Origin: Shimia sp. CNT1-13L.2
Lineage (GTDB): Bacteria; Pseudomonadota; Alphaproteobacteria; Rhodobacterales; Rhodobacteraceae
Assembly (NCBI RefSeq): GCF_024331145.1
Contig: NZ_JANDJO010000002.1
Coordinates: 558,001-622,000, forward strand
Reading direction: 5' to 3'
Length of the DNA stretch: 64,000 nt
Position 1 is the first letter of the stretch; the number at the start of each line of letters is the position of its first letter. The translations under genes were made by a program, and so were the position numbers. Shown piece by piece: positions 52,039 to 60,772 of the stretch. The notes beneath the pieces were generated by a model that saw only the letters and a list, made by a program, of their open reading frames with translations, had not been told where the DNA came from and made no database searches.

Positions 52039-53238
52039 TTATTCAGCGGGTTCGGTTTTGGCGGTTTCGGTGTCATCGGCCTTTTTGCCTTTGATGGCTT
52101 TGCGGATGCGTTGACCACCTTCGACCAGGCCACCGGGCAGGAAGATCACGACGAGCATGAACAGGATGCCGAGGGTCAGGTGCCAGCCTTTGCCGATGAA
52201 GGGGTGGATGATGAAGACAACGAAGTCTTCAAGACCATCGGGCAGGAAGGCGAACCACTGGTGCAGGATGTTGTCGTTGATCTTCGAGAAGATGTTCTCG
52301 AAGTACTTGATGAAGCCCGCGCCCAGAACCGGACCGATCAGGGTGCCGGTGCCGCCGAGGATGGTCATCAGAACAACTTCACCGGATGCGGTCCACTGCA
52401 TACGCTCGGCGCCTGCCAGCGGGTCCATCGAGGCCATCAGGCCGCCTGCGAGACCAGCGTACATGCCGGAGATCACGAAGGCTGCCAGCGTGTAGGGACG
52501 CGGGTTGAGGCCGGTGTAGCTCAGGCGGTTCTGGTTCGACTTGATCGCGCGCAGCATCATGCCGAAAGGCGAACGGAAGATGCGGATCGACAGGTAGAAG
52601 GCGAGGATCATGATCAGCGCCGAGAAGTAGTAGCCGACGTTGAAGGTGAAGACCCATCCGGCGATTTCCAGATCCGTGCTGCTGCGCATTTCCATGCCGA
52701 AGAGGCTTGGAACCGGGATGTTGCCGCCAGCGGTCTGGCTTGCGCCAAGGATACGCGGGTCGTTCAGGGTCAGTTGCAGGCCGGTTTCACCACCGGTGAT
52801 CGGGGTCAGAACCGAATAGGCCAGTGCAAACATCATCTGGGCGAAGGCGAGCGTCAGGATCGAGAAGTAGATGCCCGAGCGACGCAGGCTGACGTAGCCG
52901 ATGACGACTGCGAAGAGGCCGGCGACGATGACCGCGAGCACGATGGCGGGCAGCACGTTCATGCCTAGGATCTTGAACATCCAGACCGCGCCGTAGGAGC
53001 CGATGCCGAGGAAGGCAGCGTGGCCGAAGGAGAGGTAGCCGGTGAGGCCGAAGAGGATGTTAAAGCCGATGGCGAAGATCCCGAAGATCACGAAACGCTG
53101 CATCAGGTCCGGATAGCCTGCGTTGAACTGTGCCATCGCCGAGCCTTCGGGGAAGGGGTTCAGGATGAAGGGTGCAAACAGGGTCAGCACCACAACGATC
53201 AGCAGGAGGGAGGTGTCTTTTTTGTTGAGACCCAGCAT
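52039..53238 (-). CDS. livM: HAAT-type ABC transporter permease (LivM-like)
   Basis: A 399-residue permease with about ten membrane segments. [23 protein letters not shown] near 64-86 is the LivM/LivH signature, and [26 protein letters not shown] is near 293-318. The C-terminus is charged ([17 protein letters not shown]). Only 3 nt separate it from livH. Forms the translocation pore with livH. Confidence 0.92.
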   Translation of the reverse strand: MLGLNKKDTSLLLIVVVLTLFAPFILNPFPEGSAMAQFNAGYPDLMQRFVIFGIFAIGFNILFGLTGYLSFGHAAFLGIGSYGAVWMFKILGMNVLPAIVLAVIVAGLFAVVIGYVSLRRSGIYFSILTLAFAQMMFALAYSVLTPITGGETGLQLTLNDPRILGASQTAGGNIPVPSLFGMEMRSSTDLEIAGWVFTFNVGYYFSALIMILAFYLSIRIFRSPFGMMLRAIKSNQNRLSYTGLNPRPYTLAAFVISGMYAGLAGGLMASMDPLAGAERMQWTASGEVVLMTILGGTGTLIGPVLGAGFIKYFENIFSKINDNILHQWFAFLPDGLEDFVVFIIHPFIGKGWHLTLGILFMLVVIFLPGGLVEGGQRIRKAIKGKKADDTETAKTEPAE

Positions 53239-53241
53239 GAG

Positions 53242-54273
53242 TTATTCCTCCATCACGCCTTTGCGACCCATCAGGCCACGCGGACGCGTCAACAGAATGA
53301 TAATGGCAACCAGGTAGATGATGATCTGGTTGATGCCCGGGATGAGGTCGATGACTTCGCGCATGGAGGCAAAGCTTTCGAGGATGCCCAGCAGGAAGCC
53401 TGCCAGAACCGCGCCCGGAAGCGAGCCCATGCCGCCGACAACCACAACAACGAAGGACAGCACGAGGAAGTCCATGCCCATGTGGTAGTTGGGCGAGTTG
53501 ATCGGGGTGTACATGACGCCTGCGAGGCCGGCCACGGCGGCTGCGAGGCCGAACATGATGGTGAAGCGCTTGTCGATGTCGATGCCCAGGAGGCCCACGG
53601 TTTCACGGTCTGCCATGCCGGCACGCACGACCATGCCGAAGGTGGTGAATTGCAGGAAGGCAAACACACCGCCGATGATCACGACCGAGAACATGAAGTA
53701 GACCAGACGCCAGTAGGGGTAGATGATGGTGTTCGGGTCGAAGCCGATCGCGGCCCCAAAGTCGAACGAGCCCTTGAAGGCGTCGGGCGCCGGGGTCGGG
53801 ATCGGGTTGGCACCGAAGTAATACTTGATGATTTCCTGCAGAACGATGGCCAGGCCGAAGGTCACGAGGATCTGGTCGGCGTGCTCACGCTTGTAGAAGT
53901 GCTTGATCAGGCCGCGTTCCATGATGACGCCGACCAAGAGCATGATCGGGATCGAGAACAGGATGGCGAGCGGGACGGACCAGTCGATCAGGGCGGCACC
54001 GGTTTCCGGGCCGAACCAGCTTTCGACGTAGGGGGTTTTGACCTTGAGCGGGTTGCCGAGGAAGTCGGTCTTGTTCGGGTCGATCGTCTCGAAGCTCAGG
54101 TTGAGGATCTTGCTGAGGGTCACGGCACAGAAGGCGCCGATCATGAACAGGGCGCCGTGGGCGAAGTTCACCACACCCAGCGTCCCGAAGATCAGTGTAA
54201 GCCCAAGCGCGATCAGCGCGTAGGCCGAGCCCTTGTCGAGCCCGTTTAGGATTTGAAGGATTATTGCGTCCAT
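53242..54273 (-). CDS. livH: HAAT-type ABC transporter permease (LivH-like)
   Basis: A 343-residue permease with eight or more membrane segments. ILNGLDKGSAYALIALGLTLIFGTLGVVNFAHGALFMIG (6-44) is the family N-terminus, and FVVVVVGGMGSLPGAVLAGFLLGILESF is near 279-306. The start at the ATG 54271-54273 is preferred over GTG 54282 because GGGTGGGA lies upstream at the right distance. It follows the binding protein gene after a gap with a strong hairpin. Confidence 0.92.
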   Translation of the reverse strand: MDAIILQILNGLDKGSAYALIALGLTLIFGTLGVVNFAHGALFMIGAFCAVTLSKILNLSFETIDPNKTDFLGNPLKVKTPYVESWFGPETGAALIDWSVPLAILFSIPIMLLVGVIMERGLIKHFYKREHADQILVTFGLAIVLQEIIKYYFGANPIPTPAPDAFKGSFDFGAAIGFDPNTIIYPYWRLVYFMFSVVIIGGVFAFLQFTTFGMVVRAGMADRETVGLLGIDIDKRFTIMFGLAAAVAGLAGVMYTPINSPNYHMGMDFLVLSFVVVVVGGMGSLPGAVLAGFLLGILESFASMREVIDLIPGINQIIIYLVAIIILLTRPRGLMGRKGVMEE

Positions 54274-54414
54274 GGTTCCCACCCGTAGGTTTTGTCTGGG
54301 GTCGCTCCGTTAGATCAGTGCCCCGATCCTTGGAATGAAAAGCCCGTCCTCCCACCCGCGAAGGGGCAGAGCGTAGCGGTGTCGCGATGCTCGATTTGGG
54401 GGCGGACAGAGAAA

Positions 54415-54439
54415 CCGGTCGCGCCGGGGGCGCGACCGG
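54415..54439 (-). terminator. Hairpin between binding-protein and permease genes
   Basis: 11-bp perfect stem CCGGTCGCGCC/GGCGCGACCGG with a three-base loop, 10 nt after the binding-protein stop. The minus-strand tail is TTTCTC. Likely a partial terminator or mRNA-stabilising hairpin that keeps binding protein in excess. Confidence 0.65.
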
Positions 54440-54449
54440 AAGGTCCGGA

Positions 54450-55787
54450 TTAGGCGCCCGGGTTGCAGGTGCCCAGTTCGCCGCCGAAGATCGCCGGATC
54501 GTAGGTAACCTGTGCGGTCGGGGTAACTTCGACGATTTCGAGAAGGTCGAATTCCGAAGTCGGGTTTTCCTTACCGCGCACAACCAGAACGTCTTTGAAG
54601 CACTGGTGGTCTTCCGCACGGTACAGGGTCTTGCCGTTGCCCATGCCGTCGAACTCGAAGCCTTCGAGAGCTTCTGCAACACCGCAGGGGTTGAAGGTGC
54701 CTGCGCGCTCACATGCGTCAGCGTAGAGCATGGCCTGAACGTAGCAGGTGTGTGCAGCCTGCGACGGCGGGAAGCCGTACTTGGTGCCGAACGACTTGAC
54801 GAATGCCTTGGAGCCTTCGTCCTGCAGCGACCAGTGCCAGTTGGTGGAACCGTAGATGCCCTTAACGTTGGCACCGGCACCCTTGGCCATCAGGCGCGAG
54901 TAGAGCGGAACAACGATTTCGAAGTTCTTGTTGTTGACCAGCTTGTCACGCAGGCCGAACTGAACCGCGTTGGTGAGCGAGTTCACCATGTTGCCGCCGT
55001 AGTGGTTCAGAACCAGAACGTCCGCGCCCGATTGCAGAACCGGAGCGATGTAGGACGAGAAGTCGGTCTGGGTCAGCGGGGTTTTCACGGCCGCAACGGT
55101 TTCCCAGCCAAGAGCTTCGGTCGAGGTGCGAACCGCTTCCTCGGTGGTGTAGCCCCAGTTGTAGTCGGCGGTCAGGTGATAGGCCTTACGGTCGGTGCCG
55201 TAGTTGTTGGCCAGGATCGGCGCAAGCGCGGCACCCGACATGTAGGAGTTGAAGAAGTGGCGGAAGCCGTTGGCCCGCTTGTCCTTGCCGGTGGTGTCGT
55301 TCGAGTGGGTCAGGCCGGCCATGAAGATGACGCCTGCCTCCTGGCAGAGTGCCTGTACGGCAACCGCAACGCCCGAGGACGAACCGCCGGTGATCATGAC
55401 AGCGCCGTCTTTTTCGATCATCGACTTGGCCGATGCGCGGGCTGCGTCCGATTTGGTTTGGGTGTCGCCGGTTACGAATTCGACTTTCTTGCCCAGGATG
55501 CCGTTACCTTGCAGCGCCTTGGACGAGAAGGTGTTCATCATGCCGCCGTCGCCGCCACCGTTCAGGTGCTCAACAGCCAGCTCGTATGCGCGCAGTTCGT
55601 CTGCACCCTCGTCCGCGTAGGGACCGGTCTGGGGCACGTTGAAGCCCAGGGTCACGGAGCCGCCGGTGGGCTCGTTGGTGTAGGCAGCAGCAGACGACGC
55701 GGTAAAGATGGTCGGAAGCGCTACGCCAGCGCCAGCGACGGCACCGGACTTGAGCACGCCGCGACGTGTCATAGTGGTTTTGGACAT
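54450..55787 (-). CDS. HAAT-type ABC substrate-binding protein with Tat signal
   Basis: A 445-residue periplasmic binding protein. The N-terminus MSKTTMTRRGVLKSGAVAGAG carries a twin-arginine motif (TRRGVLK), then a hydrophobic stretch and a cleavage site near ASSAAA. The mature part has the type I periplasmic fold seen in amino acid/amide-binding proteins: GFNVPQTGPYADEGADELRA near 48-67 and MITGGSSSGVAVAVQALCQEAGVIF. Cys near 391 and at the end (FGGELGTCNPGA) may pair. Strong RBS GGGAGGATTAA before the ATG. Specificity cannot be read; branched-chain amino acids or amides are family-level guesses. Confidence 0.9.
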   Translation of the reverse strand: MSKTTMTRRGVLKSGAVAGAGVALPTIFTASSAAAYTNEPTGGSVTLGFNVPQTGPYADEGADELRAYELAVEHLNGGGDGGMMNTFSSKALQGNGILGKKVEFVTGDTQTKSDAARASAKSMIEKDGAVMITGGSSSGVAVAVQALCQEAGVIFMAGLTHSNDTTGKDKRANGFRHFFNSYMSGAALAPILANNYGTDRKAYHLTADYNWGYTTEEAVRTSTEALGWETVAAVKTPLTQTDFSSYIAPVLQSGADVLVLNHYGGNMVNSLTNAVQFGLRDKLVNNKNFEIVVPLYSRLMAKGAGANVKGIYGSTNWHWSLQDEGSKAFVKSFGTKYGFPPSQAAHTCYVQAMLYADACERAGTFNPCGVAEALEGFEFDGMGNGKTLYRAEDHQCFKDVLVVRGKENPTSEFDLLEIVEVTPTAQVTYDPAIFGGELGTCNPGA

Positions 55788-55858
55788 TTAATCCTCCCGT
55801 TTGGTAAACAATGGCGATTGGCTCCTCTTCCGCACGCCATAAGCACTTTTGTGCAAAT

Positions 55859-55960
55859 TCATTATCGGGGAGGGATAGAAAATTCCGCAACAACTGCTTT
55901 TAGCGTAACAATTTTTTTGTAAAGTAATCCACAATACCATAGTATGCACTGTAAAGAAAT
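55859..55960. promoter_or_regulatory. AT-rich divergent promoter region
   Basis: A markedly AT-rich stretch between the divergent binding-protein and regulator genes. It contains the repeat TGTAAAG at 55918 and 55950 (32 bp apart) around an ATAC-cata-GTAT palindrome at 55934-55945. A GCACttttGTGC inverted repeat lies at 55843-55854. Probable promoters and operators for one or both genes. Confidence 0.5.
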
Positions 55961-56005
55961 TTTTCGGCGCTGCAGAAAGCCGTTGAAAACAACAAGGAAA
56001 ACACC

Positions 56006-57304
56006 ATGGCCCGCGACACTTTGACAGGCAGCCGTATTCGGGAGCGACGGGCGATGGCGGGGATACGTCAATCAGAGCTTGCGCGCGAGGTCGGTATCTC
56101 TGCCAGTTACCTCAATCTGATCGAGCACAACAGGCGCAGAATCGGCGGTAAACTCCTTGTGGACATAGCCCAGGTGCTTGGGGTGGAGCCATCCCTGTTG
56201 AGTGAGGGGGCCGAGGCGGCATTGATCGCGACTCTGCGGGAGGCGGCGGCGGATGCGCCTTCAGTGCAATCGGAGCTGGACCGGGTGGACGAGTTTGCCG
56301 GACGGTTTCCGGGCTGGGCGGAGCTGATTGCGGACAACCACCGCCGGGTGGGCACGCTGGAGCGGGTTGCGGCCACGCTGACCGACCGGCTGACCCACGA
56401 TCCGCATCTGGCCACCTCGATGCACGAGGTTCTGACGATGGTAACGGCGATCCGCTCGACCGCGGGCATTCTGGCCGAAACCAAGGAAATTGAACCGGAA
56501 TGGCGCAACCGGTTCCAGCGCAACCTGAACGAAGACAGTCAGCGGCTGGCCGAGAGCACGCAGCAGCTTGTGACTTACCTTGATGGGGCTGGGGATGTGG
56601 GGGCGAGCCTGACCTCGCCGATGGAAGAGGTGGAAATGATGCTGGCCGAGCACAATTACCGCTTTACCGACCTGGAGGAGAGTGACGAGGGGCTTGAGGC
56701 GTTCATCGAGGCGCAACCGCAGCTGACCTCACATGCCTCGCGGGATGTGGCGCTTGGGGTGCTGCGTCAGCTTAGGCGCGATGCGGTGATGATGCCGCGG
56801 GCGAGTTTTGGCAAGGCGATGGGCGAGTGGGGGCTGGATTTCCCGCGTCTTGTAAAAGAATTCCGCGCGCCGATGGCGGCGGTCATGCGGCGGATTTCCA
56901 TCCTGTCCAATGATTTCTGGTCGTCGCCCATCGGGATGGTGGTCTGCGACGGCTCGGGAACGCTTATCTTTCGCAAGCCGGTCGAGGGGTTCGCGGTGCC
57001 AAGGTTCAGCGCGGCCTGTCCGAAATGGCCATTGTTCCAGGCCTTGAACCGGCCTTTGCGGCCGATCCACCAGACCGTGACGGTGACGGGGCGGGATGCG
57101 CGGCAGTTTGATTGCTATGCCATATCCGAGACCATTGGGCCGCTCGAATTCAACGAAGACCCGCTGTATCACGCTTTCATGCTGGTGGTGCCGATCGAGG
57201 GGGATGCAGGGGCAACGCGCGAGGTTGGCTCAACCTGTCGGGTATGTCCGAGCCTTGACTGTGTCGGCAGACGGGAACCATCCATTCTTGTTGATGGGAT
57301 TTGA
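56006..57304 (+). CDS. XRE-family regulator with short-chain fatty acyl regulator domain
   Basis: A 432-residue regulator. The HTH (about 9-65) contains RIRERRAMAGIRQSELAREVG and ISASYLNLIEHNRRRIGGKLL. The middle is helical (70-230), and the C-terminal DUF2083-like domain (about 240-432) has PRASFGKAMGEWGLDFPRLVKEF and a Cys cluster ending TCRVCPSLDC near 411-420. Relatives such as RamB, ScfR or PccR sense acyl-CoA and control acetate or propionate metabolism. The ImmA/IrrE-type HExxH motif is not visible. Next come a response regulator and SSS-kinase operon. Confidence 0.85.
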   Translation: MARDTLTGSRIRERRAMAGIRQSELAREVGISASYLNLIEHNRRRIGGKLLVDIAQVLGVEPSLLSEGAEAALIATLREAAADAPSVQSELDRVDEFAGRFPGWAELIADNHRRVGTLERVAATLTDRLTHDPHLATSMHEVLTMVTAIRSTAGILAETKEIEPEWRNRFQRNLNEDSQRLAESTQQLVTYLDGAGDVGASLTSPMEEVEMMLAEHNYRFTDLEESDEGLEAFIEAQPQLTSHASRDVALGVLRQLRRDAVMMPRASFGKAMGEWGLDFPRLVKEFRAPMAAVMRRISILSNDFWSSPIGMVVCDGSGTLIFRKPVEGFAVPRFSAACPKWPLFQALNRPLRPIHQTVTVTGRDARQFDCYAISETIGPLEFNEDPLYHAFMLVVPIEGDAGATREVGSTCRVCPSLDCVGRREPSILVDGI

Positions 57305-57380
57305 CTTGGCTTTTTGGTGCGGGCAGTTAAGATCGGCGGGCGCGGCCGTAACATCGGTTGAGGCAGGGAGGGTATAATGT

Positions 57381-57749
57381 ATGGGAAAGAGCGTTCTTCT
57401 GATTGAGGACGAGCCGAACATTATTGAGGCGATCAGTTTCATCCTGTCGCGGGATGGCTGGGCTGTTTCCACGCATTCGAACGGGCATGATGCGGTTGAC
57501 GTCGTGCGTGGCGCGGTGCCCGATATTCTCATTCTCGACGTGATGCTGCCGGGCAAGAGCGGGTTCGACATCCTGCGCGAATTGCGTGAAACCCATGGAC
57601 CCGAGAGCCTGCCGGTGCTGATGCTGACCGCGCGTGGCCAGTTGAAGGATCGCGAAATGGCGGAAAAGGCCGGTGTGAACCGGTTCATGACCAAGCCGTT
57701 CTCTAATGCTGAAGTGCTTGAGGCGGTGCGCGATCTGGTCGACGCATGA
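57381..57749 (+). CDS. Single-domain response regulator
   Basis: A 122-residue receiver domain with no output domain. Acidic pocket ED (LLIEDEPN, residues 9-10), phospho-acceptor Asp53 in ILILDVMLPGKSG, Thr in MLTARG near 82 and Lys in FMTKPF near 104. It probably works in a phosphorelay or by protein contact. Its stop overlaps the next gene by 4 nt, and that gene abuts the SSS-kinase, making a three-gene unit. Confidence 0.9.
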   Translation: MGKSVLLIEDEPNIIEAISFILSRDGWAVSTHSNGHDAVDVVRGAVPDILILDVMLPGKSGFDILRELRETHGPESLPVLMLTARGQLKDREMAEKAGVNRFMTKPFSNAEVLEAVRDLVDA

Positions 57750-58012
57750 GCAAGCGGCAGAGTTCCGTTTTCTTGCAAAGGCGAAACTATCGCCGCAGGC
57801 GCCTTGTTGACCTGATCCGCATGATGCCGGTGATCGGCGCGCTGCTCTGGGCGGTGCCCCTGTTGTGGCCGACGGGTGAAGATGGCGGCGTGACCACGTC
57901 AAAGGCGCTGGTTTACGTATTTCTGGTGTGGTTCGGGCTGGTGGTCGTCACGGCGCTGTTGTCGCGGCTGGCGTTGACGGCGCAGGTGGACGAGAACCTC
58001 AAGGACGGCTAG
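57746..58012 (+). CDS. Small two-helix membrane protein in the kinase operon
   Basis: An 88-residue protein with a basic N-terminus (KRQSSVFLQRRNYRRRRLVD) and two membrane helices near 25-42 and 52-73 (LVYVFLVWFGLVVVTALLSR). It overlaps the response regulator stop by 4 nt and its own stop directly abuts the kinase ATG. A role in kinase assembly or localisation is inferred from position; no known family. Confidence 0.78.
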   Translation: MSKRQSSVFLQRRNYRRRRLVDLIRMMPVIGALLWAVPLLWPTGEDGGVTTSKALVYVFLVWFGLVVVTALLSRLALTAQVDENLKDG

Positions 58013-60703
58013 ATGGCGACGCTCAACATACTTGTGGCGGTCTGCCTGATCTACGTGATTTTCCTCTTCGTGGTGGCCTTTGCCGCCGAACGCGAGGCGC
58101 GGCGGGGTAAGGGCGGGTGGCTGCGGTCGCCGCTGGTCTATACGCTGTCGCTGTCGATTTACTGTACTGCGTGGACGTTCTACGGGGCGGTAGGTTATGC
58201 CGCGCGGTCGGGGCTTGAATACCTGACTATCTATATCGGCCCGAGCCTCGTGATGATTGGCTGGTGGTGGATCCTGCGCAAGCTGGTGCGGATCGGCCGG
58301 GCACAGCGGGCGACCTCGATTGCCGACCTGATTTCCTCGCGATATGGCAAGTCTAACCTGCTGGCGGTGGGGGTGACGATCCTCGCCGTGATCGGAACCA
58401 CGCCCTATATTGCGCTTCAATTGCAATCGGTTACGCTTAGTTTTGCGGTGTTTTCCGACGCTGGATCGACCTTTGAGGCGCTGGCGGATCAGGAAAGCAC
58501 GGCGCTGTTGGTCGCGATGGGGCTGGCGTTGTTCACGATCCTGTTCGGCACCCGGAACCTTGACGTGAACGAACGCCATCACGGTGTGGTCATGGCCATC
58601 GCGGTGGAGGCCATCGTAAAGCTTTTTGCGCTCTTGGCGGTTGGGGTGTTCGTGGTCTGGGGCGTTGGTGGGGGCCTGTCGGAGACACTGGACAAGATCG
58701 ATGCCTCGAAGATCGGCATGTGGGAGATGCGTGGAGATCGCTGGGCCTCGCTGATCTTCTTGTCGGCGGCGGCCTTTCTGTGCTTGCCGCGCATGTTCCA
58801 GGTGATGGTGGTGGAAAACGATGATGAAAGCCACCTGCGCACCGCATCCTGGGCGTTTCCGGCCTATATCATGGTGATGAGCCTGTTCGTGGTGCCAATC
58901 GCGGTGGTGGGGCTGGACCTGTTGCCGGAAGGATCGAACCCTGACCTCTTTGTCCTTACGTTGCCGTTGGCGACGGGGAACGAGGGGCTGGCGATGCTCT
59001 CTTTCCTTGGTGGGTTTTCCTCGGCGACGTCGATGGTGATCGTGGCGGCGCTGGCGTTGTCGACGATGGTGTCGAACCATATCGTGATGCCGATCTGGCT
59101 GACGGCGACAGGTGGCGGTGCGACGGTTTCGGGCGACGTGCGCAACGTGGTGATCCTGGCGCGGCGGTTCTCGATTGCGGGGGTGGTGTTCCTTGGGTTC
59201 CTGTATTTCCAGCTTTCGGGTGGCGGCACCGCGCTGGCCTCGATTGGTCTTGTTTCCTTTGCTGGTGTCGCGCAGTTCCTGCCGGTGTTGCTGGGCGGGG
59301 TTTTCTGGCGGGGCGCGACACGCAACGGGGCCTTTGCCGGTTTGACCGTGGGGTTCATGGTCTGGGCCTATTGCCTGATGCTGCCAAGCTTCGGCCCCGG
59401 CGTTCTGATCCCGGAAACAGTAATGGAGCACGGGATCTTCGGGATTGATTGGCTGCGGCCCTATGCGTTGTTCGGGATCGAGGGAATGGATCCGCTGGTC
59501 CATGCAGTCCTGTGGTCTATATCGCTGAATTCAGTTGTGTTTTTCCTTGCGTCCCTGATCGGGTTTCCAACCCCGCTTGAGCGTTTACAGGGCGCGCAGT
59601 TCGTGAATGTCTACGAACACACGGAGAACCTCCAGAGCTGGAGCGGCAGCTTCGCGCAGAGTGAAGACCTGATGGTGATGTCGCAGCGTATTCTTGGCGC
59701 GCGTGAGGCGCAGATCCTGTTTGAAAGCGAGGCCCAACGGCAGGGTGTGGGCGGTTACCTGCCCGAGCCCAGCCCGGATTTCCTGCTGGTGCTGGAGCGT
59801 GAGTTGTCGGGTTCGGTTGGGGCGGCGACGGCCCATGCGATGATTGGCCAGATCGTTGGCGGGGCCTCGGTTTCGGTGGAAGACCTGATGGCGGTGGCGG
59901 ATGAAACCGCGCAGATGATGGAGTATTCCAGCCGCCTTGAGGCCAAGTCGGAAGAGCAGAGCCGGACTGCGCGGCAGTTGCGGCAGGCCAACGAGAAGCT
60001 GACCGAGATTTCGGTGCAGAAGGATGCCTTTTTGAGCCAGGTGAGCCATGAATTGCGCACGCCGATGACCTCGATTCGGGCGTTCTCGGAAATCCTGCGG
60101 GATAGCGAGCGGCTGAGCGAGGTGGAGAAGGTCAAGTATTCCTCGATCATCCATGACGAGGCGTTGCGTCTGACCCGTCTTCTGGATGACCTGCTGGACC
60201 TGAGTGTGCTTGAGAACGGGCAGGTGAACCTTAACGTGCAGACCGGTGATCTGGGCGCGCTTCTGGATCATGCGCTGGCCTCGGCGCTGACGGGGGCGGG
60301 CAGTGAAGGGTTTACCGTGCGCCGGGATCAGGCCAAGGAGGCGGTTGCGCTGAATACCGATCTGGATCGCCTGAGCCAGGTGTTCATCAACCTGATCGCC
60401 AATGCGCGCAAATACTGTGATGCAGAGGCGCCCGCGCTGACCATTCGTGTTGTGCAGAACGGGGCCTCGGTACTGGTGGATTTCGTGGACAACGGATCGG
60501 GTATTTCCAAGAAAGATCAGGCGGTTATCTTTGAGAAGTTCGCGCGGGTCGGGGAGATGAAAGCCGGCGGCGCGGGGCTTGGGCTGGCGATTTGCCGCGA
60601 GATCATGGCGCGGCTTGGCGGGTCGGTGAACTATTTGCCGGGACAGGGCGGTGCTGCGTTTCGGGTGATCGTTCCAAGGACGTTGCGCAAGGCGGCGGAA
60701 TAG
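58013..60703 (+). CDS. Hybrid SSS-transporter/sensor histidine kinase
   Basis: An 896-residue kinase (CbrA/CrbS-like architecture). Residues 1-525 form a sodium:solute symporter domain with about 13 helices (YTLSLSIYCTAWTFYGAVGYAARSG near 43-67). A linker with a coiled coil follows (640-675), then the HisKA domain with His679 in VSHELRTPMTSIRAFSEIL and the HATPase with N-box NLIANARKYCD, FVDNGSGISKKDQ and GGAGLGLAICREIM. Homologues regulate acetate or carbon-source use, and a nearby acyl-sensing-type regulator (56006) fits that. The transported or sensed solute is unknown. Confidence 0.9.
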   Translation: MATLNILVAVCLIYVIFLFVVAFAAEREARRGKGGWLRSPLVYTLSLSIYCTAWTFYGAVGYAARSGLEYLTIYIGPSLVMIGWWWILRKLVRIGRAQRATSIADLISSRYGKSNLLAVGVTILAVIGTTPYIALQLQSVTLSFAVFSDAGSTFEALADQESTALLVAMGLALFTILFGTRNLDVNERHHGVVMAIAVEAIVKLFALLAVGVFVVWGVGGGLSETLDKIDASKIGMWEMRGDRWASLIFLSAAAFLCLPRMFQVMVVENDDESHLRTASWAFPAYIMVMSLFVVPIAVVGLDLLPEGSNPDLFVLTLPLATGNEGLAMLSFLGGFSSATSMVIVAALALSTMVSNHIVMPIWLTATGGGATVSGDVRNVVILARRFSIAGVVFLGFLYFQLSGGGTALASIGLVSFAGVAQFLPVLLGGVFWRGATRNGAFAGLTVGFMVWAYCLMLPSFGPGVLIPETVMEHGIFGIDWLRPYALFGIEGMDPLVHAVLWSISLNSVVFFLASLIGFPTPLERLQGAQFVNVYEHTENLQSWSGSFAQSEDLMVMSQRILGAREAQILFESEAQRQGVGGYLPEPSPDFLLVLERELSGSVGAATAHAMIGQIVGGASVSVEDLMAVADETAQMMEYSSRLEAKSEEQSRTARQLRQANEKLTEISVQKDAFLSQVSHELRTPMTSIRAFSEILRDSERLSEVEKVKYSSIIHDEALRLTRLLDDLLDLSVLENGQVNLNVQTGDLGALLDHALASALTGAGSEGFTVRRDQAKEAVALNTDLDRLSQVFINLIANARKYCDAEAPALTIRVVQNGASVLVDFVDNGSGISKKDQAVIFEKFARVGEMKAGGAGLGLAICREIMARLGGSVNYLPGQGGAAFRVIVPRTLRKAAE

Positions 60704-60772
60704 GGGTGTTGTAAAGCCTCTGGTAACCTCGTGTGCCTAGACTGGGGTGATACTCGTGTCAGGCAGCAGGCA

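Noticed and set aside
50500-55787. Assignment of the Liv-like importer to urea (Urt)
   Set aside because: No urease or urt genes nearby and the binding protein lacks features I associate with UrtA; kept as a generic HAAT system.
55788-56005. A PccR/RamB-type operator (TTTGCAAA pairs) upstream of the acyl-type regulator
   Set aside because: Only a TTTTGTGCAAA half-match near 55847 is visible; not enough to claim the motif.
57899-59503. A 534-codon open frame on the minus strand
   Set aside because: Antisense to the SSS-kinase gene; Arg/His/Gln-rich product without recognisable structure.
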